Of a DNA stretch of 64,000 nucleotides, positions 34,187 through 42,384 are shown piece after piece. Source of the DNA: Ruegeria atlantica (GTDB taxonomy: Bacteria; Pseudomonadota; Alphaproteobacteria; Rhodobacterales; Rhodobacteraceae); assembly GCF_013032005.1 (NCBI RefSeq), contig NZ_WQBE01000016.1, forward strand, positions 1-64,000. The letters run 5' to 3'. The notes under the pieces were generated by a model. It had not been told where the DNA came from and searched no databases. It worked only from the letters and a program-made list of their open reading frames with translations. Position numbers and translations under genes: made by a program. How positions within the stretch are numbered: position 1 is the first letter of the stretch; every line of letters starts with the position of its first letter.

Positions 34187-35694
34187 GCCTGCGCCTCCTC
34201 TTTGGTGGTGTAGCGACGGCTGCGCAGTTCCATCCAGACCGAATAGGCGATCGAGGCCAGCACAATGACGATCAGCAACAGGTTCAAACCGCCGGTCAGG
34301 AAATACGAAGCCTTGCCAACGGTGGCGTCGGCGATCATTCCGCCCTGAATGAAGTTGGCCTCGGCGATGGGTCCAAGGATCAGCCCCAGCACCAGGGGTG
34401 CGGCAGAGAATCCGAAACGTTCCAGAAAGAACATGCCGATGCCAAGACAGGCCATGACATAGACGTCGCCCATCGATCCCTGCACCGAATAGGCCCCAAA
34501 GACCGACAGCGCCAGCACGATGGCGGCCATGACCGATTGCGGCACCTGCGCCACGCGGGCTGCTAGCCCTGCGACATAAAGGCCAAAGATGCACATCAGT
34601 ATCTGCCCGATCAGCATCGAGTTGATGAAGGTCCAGGCGACATCGGGGTGATTGTCGAACAGGTCTGAGCCAGGGAAAATACCGTGAATCAGCAAGCCGC
34701 CCAACAGAACAGCGGCGGTGGGGCTGCCGGGAATGGACAGCGTCAGCAAAGGTACCAGAGATGGGCCGACCATGGCATTGTTGGCGGATTCCGCAGCGAT
34801 CACTCCTTCGGAATGACCCGTGCCGAACTTGTCTTTTTCAGCCGAGAACTTTTTGGTCTGATCATAGGCAACAAGACCCGCTATTTGTCCGCCGACACCC
34901 GGGATTAGGCCGATGATTGAGCCTGTCATCGTTCCGATACCCAGCGCACGGGTGCGGCTGAACAACTCTCGGAATGCCGCGACGATCGAATGGCGCTGCA
35001 CTTCAATGACCTCGGCCCCTGCGTTATGGCGCCCCTTGGCGAACATCGTCAGCACCTGTGGGATTGCAAACAGGCCGATCAGCGCGGCAATGATGTTGAT
35101 TCCACCACCCAAAGCGGGGTGAAAGATGAAACGCTGCGCCCCCATGATGTCATCAAAGCCGATAGTGGCCAGCCACAAGCCGATGCAGCCTGACAGTAGC
35201 CCCTTTACCACCGACGCGGAGTCCAGAGTCCCGATCACCGTCACGCCCAGAATGGCCAACCAAAATAAATGCGAAGGACCGAACGCCAGAGCCCATTTGG
35301 CCAAAACGGGGGTTAGGAAGATCAAAAGCAGAACCCCGAATATTCCCCCCACCGCCGAAGCCAGAAACGAAAGCTGCAAAGCGCGCGCACCTTGGCCTTG
35401 TTTGGCCATCGTATGCCCGTCCAGTGTTGTGGCGATATTGGCAGGCGCGCCGGGGATCTTGAGGAGAATTGCGCTGACTGCCCCTCCGGCCACGGTCGAT
35501 GTATAGGCGGCTCCCAGCAAGATCAGACCCTGCGCTGCCTCAAGCTGAAAGGTAAACGGGATCAACAGCGCGACAGCCATGGTCGGTGAAAGCCCGGGCG
35601 TGGCACCCAGAATCAGGCCCCCAATTGTACCGCCGAGCAGCAGCATGAATGACAGCGGGGTAAACACGTCTCCGAAGTAATAAATGAATTCCAT
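34183..35694 (-). CDS. TTT transporter large membrane subunit (TctA)
   Basis: A 503-residue permease with about twelve helices. Family marks include GATPGLSPTMAVALLIPFTF, IPGAPANIATTLDGHTMAKQG and the repeated second half GLIPGVGGQIAGLVAYDQTKKFS, plus GVIAAESANNAMVG. GGGAGG lies 6 nt before the ATG. It is the first gene of the operon tctA-tctB-tctC-sauS-like-sauT-like, divergent from a LacI regulator. The TTT family takes up carboxylates with a binding protein and an ion gradient. Confidence 0.93.
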   Translation of the reverse strand: MEFIYYFGDVFTPLSFMLLLGGTIGGLILGATPGLSPTMAVALLIPFTFQLEAAQGLILLGAAYTSTVAGGAVSAILLKIPGAPANIATTLDGHTMAKQGQGARALQLSFLASAVGGIFGVLLLIFLTPVLAKWALAFGPSHLFWLAILGVTVIGTLDSASVVKGLLSGCIGLWLATIGFDDIMGAQRFIFHPALGGGINIIAALIGLFAIPQVLTMFAKGRHNAGAEVIEVQRHSIVAAFRELFSRTRALGIGTMTGSIIGLIPGVGGQIAGLVAYDQTKKFSAEKDKFGTGHSEGVIAAESANNAMVGPSLVPLLTLSIPGSPTAAVLLGGLLIHGIFPGSDLFDNHPDVAWTFINSMLIGQILMCIFGLYVAGLAARVAQVPQSVMAAIVLALSVFGAYSVQGSMGDVYVMACLGIGMFFLERFGFSAAPLVLGLILGPIAEANFIQGGMIADATVGKASYFLTGGLNLLLIVIVLASIAYSVWMELRSRRYTTKEEAQA

Positions 35695-35754
35695 TCAGGG
35701 CCTCCCAACCCGTCGGTTCATGTTTTTACTTTTGTTGACAAATCAGGTTAGGCA

Positions 35755-35782
35755 ATGAAAATAGTTTTGCAAATGTTTTCAT
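35755..35782. promoter_or_regulatory. Candidate LacI-family operator
   Basis: ATGAAAA (35755-35761) and TTTTCAT (35776-35782) are inverted arms flanking the perfect 8-bp palindrome TTTGCAAA (35766-35773). It lies in the 113-bp gap between divergent lacI-type and tctA genes, 26 bp before the regulator start. A central CG or GC dyad with AT-rich arms is usual for LacI-family sites. A TTGACA at 35735-35740 just before it could be the -35 of the regulator. Confidence 0.6.
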
Positions 35783-35807
35783 AAAATCGACCAAATGGAA
35801 GAAAATT

Positions 35808-36836
35808 ATGTCAATTTTTCAAAAGGGTAAGGTGGATATTGTGGCAGTTGCAAAGGCTGCAAAAGTCTCTCCGTCCACGGTGTCACGTACCTTTAATCAC
35901 CCGAATTTGGTGAACCCAGCGACTCGCAAAAAGATCAACCGAGCGGTTCAGAGACTGGGGTATATCCGCAACCGTGCTGCACAGACGATGCATGGCAAAC
36001 GGTCCGGGACCATCGGCCTAGTTGTGCCCACAATCAACCATGCCATTTTTGCTGAGGTCATTCAGGCATTCTCGGATTCGATCGACAAGGCCGGCTTCAG
36101 CCTGTTGCTGGCGTCGCACGGATACGATCTTGACCGGGAATACGCGATGGTTCGCAAGTTGCTCGAGCATCGTGTGGACGGGGTTGCGCTTGTCGGGTTG
36201 GAACACGCCGAGGCAACCGCCCGCCTGATCGAACAGCAGAAAATTCCGGGGCTGGCGATATGGAACTACTCCGAAGATTCAGACTTGCCCTGTGTCGGGG
36301 CAGACAATCTTCTGGCCGGGCGACTTGCGACCGAGCATCTTCTGGCCTTGGGGCATCGGGACATCGGACTGATTTTTCCCAAAACCAATGGCAATGATCG
36401 AGCGCAGCACCGGTTCACAGCCGTACATGATACGCTCGCGGAAAGGGATATTTGCCTTCCGGACAAGCGAGTTTCCGAAGCGCCCTACAGTGTCTCGCAG
36501 GCAAAGCAGGCTGCCATTTACCTTTTGACGGAACATCCGCGCCCCACGGCATTGTTGTGCGGAAACGATGTTATTGCACAGGGTGCCTTGTTTGCCGCGC
36601 AGAGACTGGGCCTGACCGTTCCCGAAGACCTGTCGATTATCGGCATCGGCGATTTCAAAGGGTCGTCAGACGTCGAGCCGGGTCTAACGACCATTCGTAT
36701 TCCGGCAGAAACCATCGGAACGCTGGCGGGGGAAAAGTTCACCGACTACATTACCTCAGACGATCCGGAGCCATTCAGAGTCTGCTGCGAATTGGAGTGC
36801 ATCGTCAGAGGAACAACGGGTCCAGTGACGATTTAG
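35808..36836 (+). CDS. LacI-family transcriptional regulator
   Basis: A 342-residue regulator. The LacI HTH is at about residues 9-60 (DIVAVAKAAKVSPSTVSRTFN, then the hinge helix region RNRAAQTMHG). A periplasmic-binding-protein-like effector domain runs from about 67, with the GNDVIAQGALFAAQRLGLTVP dimerisation segment. It is divergent from the TTT/ligase/dehydrogenase operon and very probably controls it. LacI members usually sense sugars, so an acid or sulfonate effector would be notable. The ribosome-binding site is weak (GGAAG). Confidence 0.92.
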   Translation: MSIFQKGKVDIVAVAKAAKVSPSTVSRTFNHPNLVNPATRKKINRAVQRLGYIRNRAAQTMHGKRSGTIGLVVPTINHAIFAEVIQAFSDSIDKAGFSLLLASHGYDLDREYAMVRKLLEHRVDGVALVGLEHAEATARLIEQQKIPGLAIWNYSEDSDLPCVGADNLLAGRLATEHLLALGHRDIGLIFPKTNGNDRAQHRFTAVHDTLAERDICLPDKRVSEAPYSVSQAKQAAIYLLTEHPRPTALLCGNDVIAQGALFAAQRLGLTVPEDLSIIGIGDFKGSSDVEPGLTTIRIPAETIGTLAGEKFTDYITSDDPEPFRVCCELECIVRGTTGPVTI

Positions 36837-37096
36837 CGGCTATTCAAGGAAATATTTTTTGCCCCCGGAAAATTCTCGTATTGAGCGTTTACGGTTGTGA
36901 AGGTGTGAACGCCCCTGCTGGTCGCGATGAACTGATAGCAGATTGGCAAGTTTCTCGCTTTAAGTGCTTGCGGTGTGAAAACTGCTGCAAGAGCGCCGGA
37001 TAGTTCGCTTCCGCGCAGTAGAAAAGTTATGATTCACACAGACTGTAGCAATTCATTAGCCGAGTAGTTGCACCTCTTGGACGCCATGCGGCGGGG
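36837..37096. other. Intergenic gap before decayed genes
   Basis: About 260 bp after the LacI gene with no supportable gene. It borders the degenerate LysR remnant, so it may also hold decayed sequence, but I recognise none. Confidence 0.4.
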
Positions 37097-37501
37097 TTAC
37101 GCTCCAACTGTTAGCCTCAGTCCTAAACTTTGCGCTGCTTTGTAGTAGTCTTGAAGCCACCTGCAGAACTGGTTCACCTCGTTTCGTTTTTCCGAGGTGA
37201 CCTGAACGACCAAAAAACACTGCGGGCGTAGGCAGCCGATCATCGAGTTGAGAGACCAGCAGTCCTTATTTGATGTAGCTGCGCAAAAAATCCTCCGAGA
37301 TAGTCGCCGCGCCTTGGCCGCGGGAAACGATCTGCAAGGCAATCAGTGAAGAACCCACCTTCATGGCAGTGTGGTCCGGCAACTCTATGCCAGCATTCCC
37401 CGCCATCTGATCCCAGTCCGCCTCTGAGCCGATGATCTGGACAGCCCGTTCGGCCAGTTTTTCCAGGCACAGGTTGCGACTGAGCGAGTCGGCTAGGCTT
37501 G
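37097..37501 (-). pseudogene. LysR-family regulator remnant (5'-truncated, stop plus frameshift)
   Basis: On the minus strand the frame entering at about 37500 reads like a LysR effector domain (MKVGSSLIALQIVSRGQGAA). It meets an in-frame TAA after RSYIK, continues in the same frame as GLLVSQLDDRLPTPAVFFG, and must then shift frame to reach SEKRNEVNQFCRWLQDYYKA, a typical LysR C-terminal helix, ending at 37097. The DNA-binding half is missing because sequence beyond 37502 belongs to an SLC13 fragment on the other strand. One stop, one frameshift and truncation make this a clear pseudogene. Confidence 0.72.
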
Positions 37502-37502
37502 G

Positions 37503-38054
37503 ATGGCAATCGATTTCGGCAAATTGATGCCCCAGATGGCGGATGTCGCGTTCGGCCCAGTCGCCATATCCGGCATACTCGGAGTTACCATTTTACTTTG
37601 GGTTACAGACAGCTGGCATAGAATCGCACCTGCGTGGGTCGGACTTGGGGCCGCTCTGATCTGTGCATTACCTGTAGTCGGTGTCATCCCCTTTAGCGAT
37701 CTTCCTCAGAAAGTAAACATTGCGCCAATCTTCTTTGTGTCCGGGGTCATTGGCTTCGGAGCTGTGGTTTTTCACTCCGGAATAAATGCCTGGGCCGGAG
37801 TGTATCTGGTGACCATGTTCCATGAAGCAAACCTTTCCAGCAATACGTCAATATTTGCCTCTCTGGCCGCCATCGGATCACTGGTGGCGGTGTGTACGAC
37901 GGTTCCGACTGCGCCAGGTGTAGTGACGCCACTGGCAGGACAATTGGCAGAAGCCACTGCCTGGCCAGTTGAGTGGGTCTTAGTGGCGCAAAGGAAGCTC
38001 TCTTGGTCTCTTTCCAAGCATTCCCTACCTGTCAACCGAAAGTCGCGTTCTTAA
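37503..38054 (+). pseudogene. SLC13-type permease fragment
   Basis: A 183-residue open frame with about five hydrophobic helices resembles the middle of an SLC13/DASS anion permease: LWVTDSWHRIAPAWVGLGAALI and IAPIFFVSGVIGFGAVVF. Family members have 430-600 residues, so both ends are missing. After WVLVAQ (about residue 163) the sequence becomes basic and polar with no homology, suggesting a frameshift or junction near 37990. An in-frame TAG sits two codons before the ATG. It abuts the LysR remnant head-to-head, as if a divergent regulator-transporter pair lost its centre by deletion. Confidence 0.65.
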
Positions 38055-38227
38055 GTTTTGGAAATTTTGGCCCGTTTCCGAGTCTCAAAGACTCGAAAAC
38101 CTAAGTAACTGAATCTGTTGCATGCGCAGTCTCAGTAATTAAGCGATCCGACAAGAACTGTTGGCTTTCAATAAAATGAAACCAAGCGCCTGAGAGTTTT
38201 ACATTTTTCAATACAGTACTTTGAATG

Positions 38228-38266
38228 AAAAAAGTTTCCGGCCCCTCCCCAAGAGGAACCGGAAAC
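38228..38266 (-). terminator. Intrinsic terminator of the TRAP-usp operon
   Basis: On the minus strand GTTTCCGG and CCGGAAAC pair (38259-38266 with 38234-38241), and six T residues follow (38228-38233 as A on the + strand). It lies 36 nt after the universal-stress-protein stop, a standard place for Rho-independent termination. Confidence 0.75.
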
Positions 38267-38301
38267 CCCATCTTTTTGCAACCAATTGATTTTGCTTGAC
38301 C

Positions 38302-38706
38302 TTATCTAAGGACCACCACGCTGCAATTGGAATGCCGTACAACCCTGGCGGCCGTAGATCCCAGTAGTAGGTCAGAAAGACCGGGTCGGTGTGAGGACAC
38401 GACGACACAATCCGCCTTGTGCTTTTCCTGCCAACTGAGGATTGCATTGGTCGAATGTCCTGACACAACATGAACATCGATCACGTCCGATCCCAGCTCT
38501 GCCGTCAAAGTATCCGCAAGCTCATCGATTGCTTTCTTAAGCTGATCCTTCGGAAAATATGACGCCATGTAGGATGGCAGCTCTTCCATAATGGACAAGA
38601 CTGAAATCCGACCACCGTCCGCCAATAGTTTTTTCGCTGCTTCTATGGATGCCGTATACTCTTTCTCATGTCCGGGAGCTACGGGGACAAGTATATGTTT
38701 GAACAT
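38302..38706 (-). CDS. Universal stress protein (UspA family)
   Basis: A 134-residue single Usp domain: FKHILVPVAPGHEKEYTASIEAA at the N-terminus and CVVVSSHRPGLSDLLLGSTA near the C-terminus. The ATP-binding Gly pattern (GxxGx9G[S/T]) is only partly kept. It follows the TRAP large permease by 10 nt and ends at a strong terminator, so it is the last gene of the TRAP operon. Usp proteins of TRAP operons such as TeaD are thought to tune the transporter. Confidence 0.92.
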   Translation of the reverse strand: MFKHILVPVAPGHEKEYTASIEAAKKLLADGGRISVLSIMEELPSYMASYFPKDQLKKAIDELADTLTAELGSDVIDVHVVSGHSTNAILSWQEKHKADCVVVSSHRPGLSDLLLGSTAARVVRHSNCSVVVLR

Positions 38707-38716
38707 CTGATATCCT

Positions 38717-40024
38717 CTATTTCAGCGCGTTGGGCAGCCAGGTGGCGATTTCCGGGAAGATGAAAATCAACGTGAGGCCAACGAATTGAAGCACAACAAA
38801 GGGTCCAACCGAGTTGTAAACATCGCCCATACTCACGTCCTTGGGCAAAACGCCCTTGATCCAGAACAGAACGAAGCCGAATGGAGGGGTCAGATAGGCG
38901 ATCTGAATGTTTACGATGAACAAAGCGCCGAACCACAGTTTGTCGATCCCCAGTTCATCAATGATCGGGATGAACAGTGGGGTACAAAGCAGAATGATGG
39001 CCCAGTCATCCATGACCATACCCAGGATCAAGATGATCAGCATCATCATCAACAGGATGCCTGTGCTTCCGCCTGGCATGGATAGAACCAGATTGGTCAG
39101 AAGGTCCTGGCTGCCCAAGGTATTGAACACGTTGAGATAGACAGTTGCGCCAATCAGGATCCACAGGCCCATACCGCTGAGCTTTACTGTCGACACCAGC
39201 GATTCAACCAGAACTTCCTTGGTCAGTTTGCCATAGATGAAGTTGATGACGAATGCGCCCGCAGCACCAAACGCAGCAGCCTCGGCAGGCGTTGCGATGC
39301 CGCCCCAGATAACGCCCAAAACGATCACGATCAAAAGGGCAAAGGGCCAGATGCTGAGCACGGCGCTGAGTTTTTCACTCACCGTGAATTTCTGATCTGC
39401 CGGCAGAGCGGGCCCAAGTTCCGGCTGAATGCGGCAACGGACACCGATGTAGATGGTATAGAACATGGCAAGCATCAGGCCCGGCATCAGACCGGCCATA
39501 AACAGGTCACCAATGGATACTTTTGCCAAAAGACCATAGAAGATGAACGGAACGCTCGGCGGGATCAGCGCGCCCAGAGCGCCACCTGCCGCGATACATC
39601 CGATGGCGATCCTACGGTCATAATTGTATCGCATCATCGAGGGGTATGCGATCTGCCCCATGGTTGTCGTCGCAGGTGGCGTGATGCCAGTGATAGCTGC
39701 GAAAACGGTACAGACCTGAACCGTTCCCATCGCCAGTCCGCCATGAACATGTCCAATCAGTTTATAGACAGCGTCATAGGCGGCCTCGGCTATTCCGGAA
39801 AATCGTATCAAGGATCCCATGAACAGGAAGAGCGGCACGGTCACCAGAATCGAACTCCACGGAGTCGAATAAAAGGCACTTGGCACCGACAAGAGCGCTC
39901 GCGGTTCTATGATCATCGCGAACAGTACGGCTGTACCGCCAAGGCCAAATGAGACCGGCAAACCCATGAAAAGAATGGCGAATAGCACTATGAAGTACAG
40001 CGCTGTGATAAGTTCAAGGCTCAT
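38717..40024 (-). CDS. TRAP transporter large permease (DctM)
   Basis: A 435-residue membrane protein with about twelve helices. FMGLPVSFGLGGTAVLF at the N-terminus and GGALGALIPPSVPFIFYG in the middle are DctM signatures. It drives sodium-coupled uptake with the small permease and the binding protein encoded upstream. A 10-bp hairpin lies in the 154-nt gap between the binding-protein gene and this one. Gene order is Q-P-M-usp, which differs from the P-Q-M-usp order of ectoine transporters. Confidence 0.94.
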   Translation of the reverse strand: MSLELITALYFIVLFAILFMGLPVSFGLGGTAVLFAMIIEPRALLSVPSAFYSTPWSSILVTVPLFLFMGSLIRFSGIAEAAYDAVYKLIGHVHGGLAMGTVQVCTVFAAITGITPPATTTMGQIAYPSMMRYNYDRRIAIGCIAAGGALGALIPPSVPFIFYGLLAKVSIGDLFMAGLMPGLMLAMFYTIYIGVRCRIQPELGPALPADQKFTVSEKLSAVLSIWPFALLIVIVLGVIWGGIATPAEAAAFGAAGAFVINFIYGKLTKEVLVESLVSTVKLSGMGLWILIGATVYLNVFNTLGSQDLLTNLVLSMPGGSTGILLMMMLIILILGMVMDDWAIILLCTPLFIPIIDELGIDKLWFGALFIVNIQIAYLTPPFGFVLFWIKGVLPKDVSMGDVYNSVGPFVVLQFVGLTLIFIFPEIATWLPNALK

Positions 40025-40113
40025 TTTTTGTCTTTCCTTAGCACGTGGCAGCCTAGGAACGTCGGCTAATGCGCGGTTCCAAATGCCGTATTGTTGGCGG
40101 CATTTTCCGAGGC

Positions 40114-40142
40114 ACCGCTGGCTCGTTTAACAAGCCAGCGGT
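40114..40142 (-). terminator. 10-bp hairpin between dctP and dctM
   Basis: ACCGCTGGCT (40114-40123) and AGCCAGCGGT (40133-40142) form a perfect stem with a 9-nt loop, 36 nt after the binding-protein stop on the minus strand. Only a short T-rich stretch is near. Like the hairpins after frcB and tctC, it should raise binding-protein output relative to permease. Confidence 0.65.
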
Positions 40143-40178
40143 CATTTTGTGCGTCACGTATGACGAATTTTCGGTGGA

Positions 40179-41228
40179 TTAGTTCCCTGCAGCTTTATCT
40201 TCGAGGAACTTTTTGTAGATTTCGACGCCTTTGGCGTTTCCTTTAGATGCTGCAGCAACTTGGGGCCAAACTTCTGCGATGGATTTTTCACGCATTCTTG
40301 CCACTTCTTCGTCGCTCAGCATGATCACTTCGCCACCGGCATCGCGCAGGATTTGCAGCGCTTCTTCAACACCTTCCGCGTGCATACGGCTGGTTTCAAA
40401 GTAGGTTTCTTCGAAAATACCGTCGATTTGCTCACGCTGCCAGTCCGTCAGGGCATTCCAGCTTTGCAGGTTGATGAAGATTTCCTGGTGCTGTGCGGGG
40501 TTCCAACCCGGCATGATCGCGTAGTCGATCACTTCCTGGAAGGACATGTCGTCGATCCCACCGGTATCCCAGTAGGTGCCTTCGATCGTTCCCAGCTTGA
40601 TGGCAGTATAGATTTCGCCACCGTTCATGGAAACGGGTGCACCGCCCATGGTCGAGTGGAAGATCGCCTGAGGACCACCTGCGCGCATTTTGTGGCCTTC
40701 CAGGTCTTCCATTTTTTCAACCCGGAATTTGGTGAACATCGCGTTTGGACCCTGGTTGGTCCAACCAGCCCAGTGCAGGTTACGCGCGTGTGCAGCTTCC
40801 TGAACGATATCGCCAACGCGATAATCAGGATTTCCCCACATCACTTCCCATGCTTCTTCGGTGTTGTTGGCGCCCATTGCCATACCGAAAGCCAGCATGC
40901 CTTCCGGCATGTCACCACCATAGACGGATCCCCAGCCGGCATAGCCGTCTGTTTGACCGGCTGCGGCTGCAGAGAAGGCCTCGGCGCCGCTTACCAGTGC
41001 GCCAGCAGGCTCGACACGGATTTTTACGGTACCTTGTGTTGCTTCCTCAACGGCTTCAACCCAAGGGATCAGGCCGTTGTCCCAACCAGCGTCAGTTTGG
41101 TCAAATGCCGGCTGGAAAACCCATTCTGTTACCTCATCCGGCGGGCCGTCTGCAGCGAAAGCAACGCTTGCGCTGGTGGCAAGAGCACCGGCCCAAAAGG
41201 CTGTCTTTATGGATTTTTCAAGTTTCAT
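40179..41228 (-). CDS. TRAP transporter substrate-binding protein (DctP)
   Basis: A 349-residue periplasmic protein. A signal peptide ends near AFA-AD (about residue 26). DctP-family marks include EAFSAAAAGQTDGYAGWG and the ligand-carboxylate-binding arginine region KMRAGGPQAIFHSTMGGAPVSM. EVTEWVFQPAFDQTD is an aromatic-rich N-terminal strand. The ligand is unknown. The neighbouring semialdehyde dehydrogenase and MocR regulator hint at an amino or carboxylic acid with a three-carbon breakdown route, but this is weak evidence. Confidence 0.92.
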   Translation of the reverse strand: MKLEKSIKTAFWAGALATSASVAFAADGPPDEVTEWVFQPAFDQTDAGWDNGLIPWVEAVEEATQGTVKIRVEPAGALVSGAEAFSAAAAGQTDGYAGWGSVYGGDMPEGMLAFGMAMGANNTEEAWEVMWGNPDYRVGDIVQEAAHARNLHWAGWTNQGPNAMFTKFRVEKMEDLEGHKMRAGGPQAIFHSTMGGAPVSMNGGEIYTAIKLGTIEGTYWDTGGIDDMSFQEVIDYAIMPGWNPAQHQEIFINLQSWNALTDWQREQIDGIFEETYFETSRMHAEGVEEALQILRDAGGEVIMLSDEEVARMREKSIAEVWPQVAAASKGNAKGVEIYKKFLEDKAAGN

Positions 41229-41304
41229 TTGTATCCTCCTTGTTTGTAGAGATGATTTTTTTCGTTTTGATCTTGTTCAGATTAGGACGTCGCCGGGTTT
41301 CGGC

Positions 41305-41817
41305 TTACGCCTCATCAGGTTCGCCGCCGAAGATTGTTTGCAAATCCACAAGAAGCTTCTTGATGACGATCAGCAGAACAAAGAACCCGGCGAGTGGGAT
41401 TGCAAATTTGATTGGGTAGATCGGAATCGGCACCGATGTCGGCGTCCACTGGTTGAGCATCAGTGAAAGCGAACCCGCTTCGTATCCTTTCCAGATCAGA
41501 GTCACCAGAAAGAGGATCGCGATGGGCGCGGTCAACACATCTAGGATCGCCTTCTTTCGCGTTGTCGCATTCGCGTAGAAAAGATCAAGCTTCACAAAGC
41601 TATCATGCTGCAGCGAATAGATACCACCCACACATGCCAAAAGCACCATTGCGGCCTGCAAGGTGGTGCCGATCCATTGCGATGGGTTGTTGAGTAGGTA
41701 ACGCATGAAAACGTCGGAAACACCAAACGCCATGCAGTACAAAATCAGAAACCATCCGATCCAACCTGCGAATTCGGATATGGCCCCTGTAAGAGCTTCA
41801 AGTCCTCGCATCAGCAC
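41305..41817 (-). CDS. TRAP transporter small permease (DctQ)
   Basis: A 170-residue membrane protein with four helices (about 18-38, 50-70, 92-112 and 132-152). FGVSDVFMRYLLNNPSQWIGT contains the usual R-Y-N-W pattern of DctQ. The start is GTG at 41817 because GGAGG lies 7 nt upstream; the ATG two codons later has poorer spacing. It is the first gene of the TRAP operon, so the promoter should lie in the long region upstream. Confidence 0.9.
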   Translation of the reverse strand: MLMRGLEALTGAISEFAGWIGWFLILYCMAFGVSDVFMRYLLNNPSQWIGTTLQAAMVLLACVGGIYSLQHDSFVKLDLFYANATTRKKAILDVLTAPIAILFLVTLIWKGYEAGSLSLMLNQWTPTSVPIPIYPIKFAIPLAGFFVLLIVIKKLLVDLQTIFGGEPDEA

Positions 41818-42384
41818 GCTTTGTCCTCCCCGTGAAAATGCCTATTTTGAACAAGGCGTTGCAATGACTTTGCAGACCCAGCTCTGTCTTCCCTAGAAGA
41901 ATATGATGCGTTCCATACGCGAGCAGGCGCAACCCCTCATTTCGCAGAAGGCTTGCATCGTCCTCCTCGGGTCAAGTTAAGATTATGCAGGCTAATAAGC
42001 GAAAGGCACAGATCGATGAAAATATGGGCACAGATCAATCTAACGCTTATCACATTGTAAAATAACAATATTATTGGATATCGACTTGAAATTAAGCGGA
42101 TAATTTCAATGTCGATGGGAACAGTTAGCGCCCGTCCAACGCACATTGCTTCAATGGATCGATCAGACGGTGGTTCTTCGTCGTCCTGATGCATTCCAAA
42201 GATGAGATTCAGAAAAGCACTAGGATGCTACACAGATTTTGCGTAGGCACGTGTTAGTGTTTTCACGAGGCCTTTGGGATCAACTTCAAATAATAGAACC
42301 TCGCCGGGATATGATGTGGCGCCTCAATGTCTCAATGTCTCAATGCGAGAATTTTAAGAATGGCTGCTCACTCCCAGCCTAGAC
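41818..42384. other. Long intergenic region upstream of the TRAP operon
   Basis: About 570 bp without a supportable gene. The minus-strand frame at 41937-42194 has no family character and no ribosome-binding site. It should carry the TRAP promoter and the 3' end of the dehydrogenase transcript. A triple 8-bp tandem repeat is near its right end. Confidence 0.45.
42323..42346. repeat. Three tandem copies of an 8-bp unit
   Basis: CTCAATGT is repeated at 42323-42330 and 42331-42338, with a near copy CTCAATGC at 42339-42346. It sits about 40 bp downstream of the dehydrogenase stop. It may be a simple slippage repeat; copy number could vary between strains. Confidence 0.7.

Noticed and set aside
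34187-34594. Upstream extension of the tctB frame
   Set aside because: It runs antisense to tctA coding sequence, and the homologous protein begins at the ATG overlapping the tctA stop.
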